NCBI RefSeq assembly: GCF_041504345.1
Contig: NZ_CP167894.1
Coordinates: 1,426,001-1,490,000, forward strand
Length of the DNA stretch: 64,000 nucleotides
Origin: Vibrio sp. BS-M-Sm-2
Lineage (GTDB): Bacteria; Pseudomonadota; Gammaproteobacteria; Enterobacterales; Vibrionaceae
Reading direction: 5' to 3'
The position numbers and the translations under genes are program-made. Under the pieces are notes generated by a model. That model searched no databases. It worked only from the letters and a program-made list of their open reading frames with translations, and was not told where the DNA came from. Below, piece after piece: positions 57,418 to 64,000 of the stretch. The first letter of the stretch is position 1. Every line of letters begins with the position of its first letter.

Positions 57418-58830
57418 ATGTCGACAAACCAGCAAGCAAAAACCTTATACGAAAAAGTTTACGACGCACACGTTGCAGTAGCAGCGGAAGGCGAAAACCC
57501 GATTCTTTACATCGACCGTCACCTAGTTCACGAAGTAACGTCACCTCAAGCGTTTGATGGGCTGCGAGAAAAAGGCCGTAAAGTTCGCCAAGTAGGCAAG
57601 ACTTTCGCGACCATGGATCACAACGTATCAACTCAAACCAAAGACATTAATGCTTCTGGAGAGATGGCTCGTATCCAAATGGAAACGCTATCAAAAAACT
57701 GTGAAGAGTTTGGTGTAACGCTTTACGACCTAAACCACAAATACCAAGGTATTGTGCACGTCATGGGCCCTGAGCTAGGTATTACTCTACCGGGCATGAC
57801 CATCGTATGTGGTGACTCACACACTGCGACACACGGTGCATTTGGTTCTCTTGCGTTCGGTATTGGTACTTCAGAAGTTGAACACGTTCTAGCAACTCAA
57901 ACGCTAAAACAAGCTCGCGCTAAAACCATGAAGATCGAAGTAAAAGGCAAGGTTGCTCCGGGCATCACTGCAAAAGACATCGTGCTAGCGATCATCGGTA
58001 AAACAACGGCTGCTGGCGGTACAGGCTACGTGGTTGAATTCTGTGGTGAGGCAATTACAGACCTTACGATGGAAGGTCGTATGACGGTATGTAACATGGC
58101 AATTGAGCTTGGTGCGAAAGCTGGCTTAATTGCTCCAGATGCAACGACATACGAGTACATCAAAGGTCGTAAGTTCTCTCCAGCAGGGGAAGACTTAGAA
58201 GCGGCAATTGAATACTGGGACACATTGAAAACCGATGCTGACGCAGAGTTCGATGCTGTTGTCACGCTAGAAGCGGCAGACATCAAACCGCAAGTCACAT
58301 GGGGAACCAACCCAGGTCAGGTTATCTCGGTAGACACACCAATCCCTGCACCAGAAAGCTTCGCAGACCCTGTTGAAAAGGCATCTGCAGAAAAAGCTCT
58401 GGCTTATATGGGTCTTGAAGCAGGTAAGTCGCTATCGGATTACAACGTCGATAAAGTCTTCGTAGGTTCTTGTACTAACTCGCGTATCGAAGACATGCGT
58501 GCAGCTGCTGCCGTAGCAAAAGGCCGCCAAGTCGCGAAACATGTTCAAGCATTGATCGTTCCAGGCTCTGAGCAAGTAAAAGCGCAAGCTGAAGCAGAAG
58601 GCCTAGATAAGATCTTCATCGAAGCAGGTTTTGAATGGCGCCTACCAGGCTGCTCTATGTGTCTTGCAATGAACAATGACCGTCTAGGTCCACAAGAGCG
58701 CTGTGCTTCTACATCAAACCGTAACTTTGAAGGTCGCCAAGGCCGTGATGGTCGTACGCACCTAGTTAGCCCAGCGATGGCAGCCGCAGCCGCTATCGCT
58801 GGTCACTTTGTCGATATTCGTGAACTTTAA
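57418..58830 (+). CDS. leuC: 3-isopropylmalate dehydratase large subunit
   Basis: The 470-residue aconitase-family subunit isomerises 2- to 3-isopropylmalate with LeuD. The [4Fe-4S] cysteines are in [13 protein letters not shown] and in GCSMCLAMN (CxxC). [30 protein letters not shown] and [25 protein letters not shown] are typical. The length is the usual 466-470. The ATG follows GGAAGAACAGCT. It is separated from leuB by 117 bases and from leuD by 14. Confidence 0.97.
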   Translation: MSTNQQAKTLYEKVYDAHVAVAAEGENPILYIDRHLVHEVTSPQAFDGLREKGRKVRQVGKTFATMDHNVSTQTKDINASGEMARIQMETLSKNCEEFGVTLYDLNHKYQGIVHVMGPELGITLPGMTIVCGDSHTATHGAFGSLAFGIGTSEVEHVLATQTLKQARAKTMKIEVKGKVAPGITAKDIVLAIIGKTTAAGGTGYVVEFCGEAITDLTMEGRMTVCNMAIELGAKAGLIAPDATTYEYIKGRKFSPAGEDLEAAIEYWDTLKTDADAEFDAVVTLEAADIKPQVTWGTNPGQVISVDTPIPAPESFADPVEKASAEKALAYMGLEAGKSLSDYNVDKVFVGSCTNSRIEDMRAAAAVAKGRQVAKHVQALIVPGSEQVKAQAEAEGLDKIFIEAGFEWRLPGCSMCLAMNNDRLGPQERCASTSNRNFEGRQGRDGRTHLVSPAMAAAAAIAGHFVDIREL

Positions 58831-58844
58831 TTAGAGGATTTAAC

Positions 58845-59447
58845 ATGTCAGGTTTTCAACAACACACCGGATTAGTCGTTCCTCTAGATACGGCCAACAT
58901 CGACACTGATGCGATCATTCCAAAGCAGTTTCTACAGAAAGTGAACCGCATCGGTTTTGGTAAGCACTTGTTCCACGACTGGCGCTTCTTAGATGACGCT
59001 GGCAAACAACCAAACCCTGAGTTTGTAATGAACGAAGCACGCTACCAAGGCGCTTCAATTCTTCTAGCTCGTGAAAACTTCGGTTGTGGCTCATCTCGTG
59101 AACATGCACCTTGGGCGCTTGCCGATTACGGTATCCAAGTGATGATCGCACCGAGCTTTGCCGACATTTTCTACGGTAACTCGATCAACAACCAAATGGT
59201 GCCGGTTCGATTGACTGAGCAAGAAGTGGATGAGCTATTCCAATTCGTTGAAGCAAATGAAGGCGCAGAAATCACCGTTGATCTAGAAGCAATGAAAGTG
59301 AGCGCAAATGGTAAACAGTACTCGTTTGAAATTGATGAGTTCCGCCGTCATTGCTTACTGAATGGTTTAGATAATATCGGCCTTACACTTCAACATGCTG
59401 ATAAGATCTCAGAGTTTGAAGCTAAGATTCCTAGCTTCCTGAAATAA
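58845..59447 (+). CDS. leuD: 3-isopropylmalate dehydratase small subunit
   Basis: The 200-residue swivelling subunit completes isopropylmalate isomerase with LeuC. Typical text: [43 protein letters not shown] (substrate-binding GCGSSREHA) and [19 protein letters not shown]. Length matches E. coli (201). It begins 14 bases after leuC, with GAGG before the ATG, and is the last gene of leuABCD before the terminator. Confidence 0.97.
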   Translation: MSGFQQHTGLVVPLDTANIDTDAIIPKQFLQKVNRIGFGKHLFHDWRFLDDAGKQPNPEFVMNEARYQGASILLARENFGCGSSREHAPWALADYGIQVMIAPSFADIFYGNSINNQMVPVRLTEQEVDELFQFVEANEGAEITVDLEAMKVSANGKQYSFEIDEFRRHCLLNGLDNIGLTLQHADKISEFEAKIPSFLK

Positions 59448-59486
59448 AGAAGTCTTGAAATAGAATCACACAGTTTCTGTAGACAT

Positions 59487-59517
59487 AAAAGGTTGGCCTA
59501 GTGCCAACCTTTTTTAT
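59487..59517 (+). terminator. Rho-independent terminator after leuD
   Basis: AAAAGGTTGGC (59487-59497) pairs with GCCAACCTTTT (59503-59513), followed by further T. It ends leuABCD. Confidence 0.85.
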
Positions 59518-59637
59518 TTAGCTGAATATCATTATTAAACTTCTTCTTTATTTGACTAAGTTCGTTATTTAACTGAAGAGCCATGAAAGAAAATGGTAAG
59601 CCATAAGGTCTTAGTAGTCAGTCATCAGGAGAATGCC

Positions 59638-60420
59638 ATGAAACAACTACTTTTTATTGTCAGCCTACTTTTCTCAACCTTAGTTTGGTCTGCGCCTAAA
59701 TCCGATCTTTGGCGGTACTGGAATCAAAGCAATGAAACCAATCTAGAACAAGTATCTCACCAAGATTGGCAGCAATTTCTCGATAACAACCTAGTTAAAC
59801 AAGGGCAAAATACCCTAGTTCGCTATAAAGCAGTGAACACTGCCGATAAAAAAAAGCTCAAGCAATACATCAAGCAACTCGAACAAGTTAATCCGCTCGA
59901 CTATTCAAAAGCGGAGCAGTATGCCTATTGGGTTAACCTATACAACGCCGTGACTGTCGATTTGATTCTTGATACCTACCCGATAAAATCCATCACTAAA
60001 CTTGGCGGACTATTTAGTTTCGGACCGTGGGGAGATGATGTGGTAGTCGTTAACGGTAAGTCACTGACACTCAACAATATTGAACATCGAATCCTACGAC
60101 CGATTTGGCAAGACCCACGCACGCATTATGCAGTGAACTGTGCCAGCCTAGGTTGCCCTAACTTGCAGCCTGATGCTTTTACCTCTGACAATACTGAAAC
60201 CTTGCTAGAGCAAGCTGCTCATGAGTTTGTAAACAGTGACAAAGGCGTGCTGGTTACAAATAATAAGCTTCAGCTATCATCGATTTACGATTGGTTTGCT
60301 GTGGATTTTGGTACGGAGAAACAACTCATTCAGCACTTAGACCAATATCGAACAGAAGCAGTAACCAATACTCAAAATATCAGTTATGACTACGACTGGT
60401 CGCTCAACCAAGCTAACTAG
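59638..60420 (+). CDS. DUF547 domain protein, exported
   Basis: The 260-residue protein begins with a signal peptide (MKQLLFIVSLLFSTLVWSAP). The DUF547 domain fills most of the rest. Recognisable text is AYWVNLYNAVTVDLILDTYPIKSI, LNNIEHRILRP, HYAVNCASLGCPNLQPDAF and SSIYDWFAVDFG. The conserved His, Cys and Asp residues suggest a metal- or thiol-based fold, but no function is established. It is likely periplasmic. The start at 59638 has AGGAG upstream, whereas the longer in-frame start does not and would spoil the signal peptide. Monocistronic. Confidence 0.85.
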   Translation: MKQLLFIVSLLFSTLVWSAPKSDLWRYWNQSNETNLEQVSHQDWQQFLDNNLVKQGQNTLVRYKAVNTADKKKLKQYIKQLEQVNPLDYSKAEQYAYWVNLYNAVTVDLILDTYPIKSITKLGGLFSFGPWGDDVVVVNGKSLTLNNIEHRILRPIWQDPRTHYAVNCASLGCPNLQPDAFTSDNTETLLEQAAHEFVNSDKGVLVTNNKLQLSSIYDWFAVDFGTEKQLIQHLDQYRTEAVTNTQNISYDYDWSLNQAN

Positions 60421-60455
60421 CTCTAACGCTAAACTTCATAACTAAAGCAAAACAA

Positions 60456-60493
60456 AAAAGAGGCTAGGGTTTTATCAACCACTAGCCTCTTTT
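60456..60493. terminator. Terminator between the DUF547 and DUF924 genes
   Basis: AAAAGAGGCTAG pairs with CTAGCCTCTTTT, with GGTT/AACC extending the stem inside. A and T tracts on both sides fit convergent genes. Confidence 0.85.
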
Positions 60494-60517
60494 CATCTAT
60501 TTCACTGAGTTCTAAAA

Positions 60518-61063
60518 CTAGAAACTTGAACCTGGCTGCTGCAAGAATTCAACCTCTTCAGGAGTCGAAATTCGTCCTAACACTTCATTACGGTGCGGAT
60601 AGCGACCAAATCGCTCAATGATAATCTTGTGCTTAAACTCAAAATCCAAATTATGTTCTAATCCCGTTTGAGAAAAGAGCTCCACGGCTTGTTCATGGAC
60701 CAACAAAGATTCACTGTGCATATAAGGCATATACAGGAAACTTTTTTGTTGCTCGTTAAGTTGGTGGTCAAAACCACCCGCTACCGCCTCTTGCGCTAGA
60801 GCCAACGCCATCGGATCAGCAGAAAAAGCTGCCAGACTGTTTCTACCAATATTTCGAGAAAACTGATCAAGCACGATAATCTCTGCCAATCGCCCTTGTG
60901 CGTTTTGTCGCCATTCAAACAGCTCACCTTGAGTCGCAGTTTTGTGCAGTTCAGAAAATCGAGACTCTATCAAAGAGTCAATCTCGGCGCCGCCAGTAAA
61001 CCAATCTTTAGGCGTCAACTCATCGAACCAAAACTCTAGAACATCCTGATACGTTACCGTCAT
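60518..61063 (-). CDS. DUF924 family protein
   Basis: The 181-residue protein (MTVTYQDVLEFWFDELTPKDWF) matches DUF924, an all-helical family related in fold to tetratricopeptide-type proteins. Typical text is LAEIIVLDQFSRNIGR, AFSADPMALALAQEAV, FLYMPYMHSESL and ERFGRYPHRNEVLGR. No biochemical function is assigned. It has no signal peptide, so it is cytoplasmic. The start at 61061-61063 is chosen for AAAGGGAA upstream; ten upstream residues are unsupported. It lies downstream of djlA but after a terminator. Confidence 0.85.
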   Translation of the reverse strand: MTVTYQDVLEFWFDELTPKDWFTGGAEIDSLIESRFSELHKTATQGELFEWRQNAQGRLAEIIVLDQFSRNIGRNSLAAFSADPMALALAQEAVAGGFDHQLNEQQKSFLYMPYMHSESLLVHEQAVELFSQTGLEHNLDFEFKHKIIIERFGRYPHRNEVLGRISTPEEVEFLQQPGSSF

Positions 61064-61078
61064 ATAATTCCCTTTAAT

Positions 61079-61114
61079 AAAAAAGCGAGTCATTTAATGT
61101 CATGACTCGCTTTA
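61079..61114 (-). terminator. Terminator after djlA
   Basis: AAAGCGAGTCAT (61082-61093) pairs with ATGACTCGCTTT (61102-61113). TTTTATTAAA follows on the minus strand. Confidence 0.85.
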
Positions 61115-61122
61115 GTGTTCGA

Positions 61123-61977
61123 TTACTTAAAACCTTTAACTTTTTTTATCAGGTCATAAGCATTTTGAATCTCTTGCGATTTCTCTTTCGCAACATTCAT
61201 CATCTCTGGCGGTAAACCTTTCGCCATCAATTTATCTGGGTGATGTTCATTCATCAACTTACGGTAGGCTTTCTTCACTTCTTTACCATCAGCACTTTCG
61301 CTGACTCCTAATACCTTAAAGGCATCGCCAAGCTGGTTCTGCTGTGATGCTTGCTGCCAACCTGAAGATTGCCCTTGATGATGACCACCACCAAAGCTTC
61401 CACCCTGTTGTTGGAAACGGAACGCGGCTTCTTGCATCTGCAAGCGGCGTTCTAGTTGCTCTGCAGAAAACCCTAGACCTTGAGCTATCTTATGCAAGAC
61501 CTGACGCTCACTTGGATGCAAGCTCCCATCAGCAAATGCAGCAGATACTTGCAACTCAAGAAAGAACTGTAGAAGATCAAAACGACCACCCGATGAGATT
61601 TTCACTCGCTCAAGTACGTCGCTCAGCGGGAAGTCACTCTCTTTACCGTCACGAAAAGCATCTTGCGCCGCTTTACGTTGCTCTCCATGTAGGTTCATGC
61701 GCTCCATCATGGTAGAAGCAAGCTGAATCTCTTCTGGTGTTACTTGCCCCTTCGCTTTAGCAACATGTCCCATAACCGCAAAAGCGGATTTAAAAAACTC
61801 ACTCTGTCTTTCTGCTTGGCTTGGCCCTCGACCAAAACCAGAGCTATTGAATCCAGATTGGTTCAATCGGCGAGCTTTATCGAATTGATGTCCTAAAAAC
61901 AGACCAAAAACTAAACCGAGCGGCCCTCCAAATAAAAAGCCAAAAAACGCGCCCAAAATTTTGCCAAATATTTGCAT
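61123..61977 (-). CDS. djlA: Membrane-anchored co-chaperone DjlA
   Basis: The 284-residue protein has an N-terminal glycine-rich membrane helix (GKILGAFFGFLFGGPLGLVFGLFLGHQFD) involved in dimerisation, then a TerB-like helical domain at about residues 60-180. A linker with Gln and Gly (FRQQGGSFGG region) leads to a C-terminal J domain with the HPD motif in KLMNEHHPDKLMAKG. It stimulates DnaK at the inner membrane and in E. coli affects the Rcs capsule pathway. It is divergent from lptD across 149 bases, as in E. coli. Confidence 0.94.
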   Translation of the reverse strand: MQIFGKILGAFFGFLFGGPLGLVFGLFLGHQFDKARRLNQSGFNSSGFGRGPSQAERQSEFFKSAFAVMGHVAKAKGQVTPEEIQLASTMMERMNLHGEQRKAAQDAFRDGKESDFPLSDVLERVKISSGGRFDLLQFFLELQVSAAFADGSLHPSERQVLHKIAQGLGFSAEQLERRLQMQEAAFRFQQQGGSFGGGHHQGQSSGWQQASQQNQLGDAFKVLGVSESADGKEVKKAYRKLMNEHHPDKLMAKGLPPEMMNVAKEKSQEIQNAYDLIKKVKGFK

Positions 61978-62126
61978 TATGTGTTCTCTATCTATGAATT
62001 TTATCTGAGTAATGCTGTCTGATGATGCTGAATGCTAATATTTCCTTTATCATAAGGAAAATGCTTTATTAATTGGATTGATACTAGATCAACCCTTCAT
62101 CTAGTGACACAGGATAGTTCAACTTC

Positions 62127-64000
62127 ATGCAATCTTTTTCCCGCACCCTGTTAGCCGCGTCTATAAGTACGGCGTTATACGTGTCGACAACTCAAGCTGA
62201 AACAATCACCAATAGTAGTGTGCAGGAAATGCCCTCTATAGATCAATGCTTGATCGAACCCGCTGCAGAAAACGAGACACAGCTACCCGCACACGTTGAG
62301 TCAGATCGCTTAGAAGCTATCAATGGTGACAAGGCTATATATTCAGGTGACGTAAGAGTTACGCAAGGGAACAAGACCATCCTTGCTGATAACGTAACCC
62401 TACACCAACAAGAAAATATCGTTGTAGCTGAAGGCAACGTAAACTTTAGTGATGGTCAAATCAAGTCAGTATCAGATAGAGCAACCAACAATCTGACTAC
62501 CGATGAGATGACGTTAGAAAATACCGATTACGAATTTCTTTGCGAACCGGGTCGCGGAGATGCTGTTTATATCGCAAAAACAGGTAAAGCGGTTTATGAG
62601 ATTGAAGATGGCTCGATTACCTCTTGCCCGATTGGTGACAACGCTTGGCGTCTAAGAGCATCGAGTATCGATGTCGACCAAGACGAAGAGCAAGCGACCT
62701 TTTATAACCCACGCTTTGAAATCCAGAGCGTTCCAGTTTTCTATCTGCCTTATCTAACTGTTCCTATTGGTGATACACGTAAAACAGGTTTCCTGTACCC
62801 AACCGTGTCATACGGTTCAAGTGATGGTTTTGAAGCTGAAATCCCTGTGTATTGGAACTTGGCGCCAAACTACGACTTAGAAACCACTTTTAAGTACATG
62901 CAAGAGCGTGGCACACAACTTAACAGTAAATTCCGTTACTTGAGCGACTTTGGCTCAGGTAGTATCGAGTCTGAGTATTTACCGGATGACAAAAAATACT
63001 CCGAAAAAGGCGATCGTTGGGGGGCTCAACTTCAGCACTCAGGGATATTCCAGCAATCGTGGTTGTTTGAAGTCGACTACTCAAAAGTCAGCGACATTGA
63101 TTACTTTACCGATCTAAGTTCTGGTATTGGTAATCGTGAAGATGGCCAACTACTTCAGGAAGGCCGAGCGACATACCGTTCCCAAAACTGGGATGCATCG
63201 GTACTTGTTCGAGATTTCCAAGTTCTGACTACAAGTAATAATCTACCTTACCGCCTAATGCCACAGCTAGAGTACAATTACTATGCTCCTGAGGTGATGG
63301 AGTACTTAGACTTCGACATGATAAGTCATGTCTCAATATTTGATACCGACGCTGCAGGCAAGCCATCGGCGAACCGTATTCACGTGGAACCCGGTATTAC
63401 CATCCCAGTAGGGAATACTTGGGGTACTTGGACCACAGAAGCTCGACTACTTGGTACTTACTATCAACAAGATCTTGATGGCGTTGATACAGGTGCGGGT
63501 TCTGATTATGAAGGCTTAGAAGAATCGGTAAGCCGAGTTATTCCAGAGTTTAGAAGCCACGCAGGTATCGTCCTAGAACGCGACACCACTATTGTTGGCA
63601 ACTATACTCAAACACTCGAACCGCAAGTCCAGTATCTTTACGTGCCAGAAGAAGATCAAAGCGATATTGGTCTTTATGATACTACGCTGTTACAAACCGA
63701 TTATTACGGTCTATTTAGAAGCCGTAAATACAGTGGTGTAGACCGTATCGCAGCTGCAAACCAAGTCAGTTATGGGGCTTCATCTCGTTTCTTTGATGAC
63801 GAATACAAAGAAAGACTAAATATATCATTTGGTCAAATATTCTATTTTGATAAAGATACAAAACAAACCCTGAGCAGTGAAGGATCTAATGATAAAACTA
63901 ATTATTCTTCTTGGGCTATCGAAATGGACTTCAACTACGATGACTATCTGTTCTACCATGGTGGCGTGCAATACGACATTGACTCATCTTCGATGCAATT
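62127..64000 (+). CDS. lptD: LPS assembly outer-membrane protein LptD, 5' two thirds
   Basis: The frame runs open from the ATG at 62127 to the right edge (624 codons). A signal peptide ([20 protein letters not shown], cleaved after TTQA, residue 24) precedes the N-terminal jellyroll OstA/LptA-like domain ([39 protein letters not shown]). Cys41 and Cys167 fit the N-terminal disulfide cysteines of LptD. The beta-barrel begins near residue 210 ([23 protein letters not shown]). With LptE it inserts LPS into the outer leaflet. AGGA precedes the start. The remainder of the barrel is outside the window. Confidence 0.95.
   Translation, partial: MQSFSRTLLAASISTALYVSTTQAETITNSSVQEMPSIDQCLIEPAAENETQLPAHVESDRLEAINGDKAIYSGDVRVTQGNKTILADNVTLHQQENIVVAEGNVNFSDGQIKSVSDRATNNLTTDEMTLENTDYEFLCEPGRGDAVYIAKTGKAVYEIEDGSITSCPIGDNAWRLRASSIDVDQDEEQATFYNPRFEIQSVPVFYLPYLTVPIGDTRKTGFLYPTVSYGSSDGFEAEIPVYWNLAPNYDLETTFKYMQERGTQLNSKFRYLSDFGSGSIESEYLPDDKKYSEKGDRWGAQLQHSGIFQQSWLFEVDYSKVSDIDYFTDLSSGIGNREDGQLLQEGRATYRSQNWDASVLVRDFQVLTTSNNLPYRLMPQLEYNYYAPEVMEYLDFDMISHVSIFDTDAAGKPSANRIHVEPGITIPVGNTWGTWTTEARLLGTYYQQDLDGVDTGAGSDYEGLEESVSRVIPEFRSHAGIVLERDTTIVGNYTQTLEPQVQYLYVPEEDQSDIGLYDTTLLQTDYYGLFRSRKYSGVDRIAAANQVSYGASSRFFDDEYKERLNISFGQIFYFDKDTKQTLSSEGSNDKTNYSSWAIEMDFNYDDYLFYHGGVQYDIDSSSMQ

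Noticed and set aside
61344..61715. A 123-codon frame antisense to djlA
   Set aside because: Complement of a clearly coding TerB/J-domain protein; no independent support.

Overview
The window reads as a chromosomal segment of a marine Vibrio, probably close to the Splendidus group. That placement is inferred from protein wording, moderate GC and gene order, because there is no rRNA gene or other species marker here. Nearly all genes are core gammaproteobacterial genes. I see no CRISPR array, insertion sequence, integrase or prophage.

Layout from left to right. 1-3184: the 5' part of hldE and glnE; glnE is frameshifted inside its first nucleotidyltransferase motif. 3409-7082: a frameshifted chemotaxis receptor, a TVGYGD potassium channel and a CYTH/CHAD triphosphatase. 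7284-10178: a PhoU-like protein with a Pit phosphate transporter, then an SH3 membrane protein. 10283-12903: gspA-gspB, which help assemble the type II secretion secretin. 12988-18732: cca, folB-folK-uppP, plsY, a hydrolase and tsaD. 18991-23490: the macromolecular synthesis operon rpsU-yqeY-dnaG-rpoD, followed by tRNA-Ile(CAU) with its own promoter and terminator.

23933-32905 is more accessory: metY, a 520-base gene-poor stretch, a divergent AraC regulator/EamA exporter pair, and a malI / malX-malY-manA sugar locus. The malI-malX gap carries two near-palindromes that match the known MalI operator. 33047-38444 holds glmS with a DeoR-type regulator, pykF and a GntR/FCD regulator. A probable 43-codon membrane microprotein follows, encoded on the minus strand at 38516-38647, and then a Cache-PAS-GGDEF diguanylate cyclase.

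40966-59447 is a branched-chain amino acid region: ilvI-ilvN, an acyl-CoA ligase, leuO, a glycosyltransferase/PAP2 pair, a TetR-MFP-RND efflux operon, and leuABCD with a leucine-rich leader peptide and attenuator. In enteric bacteria leuO sits directly between leuABCD and ilvIH; here about 7.9 kb of envelope and efflux genes separates leuO from leuA. The end of the window holds DUF547 and DUF924 genes, djlA and the first two thirds of lptD.

I did not find a convincingly new multi-gene system. The strongest less-described items are the paired TTAATCAWWTGATTAA palindromes upstream of the TetR-efflux operon (one inside a perfect 36-base palindrome), the 43-codon membrane ORF, the manA-extended malXY operon, a bidirectional terminator inside the plsY coding sequence, and two frameshifts within 1.2 kb in otherwise intact core genes.
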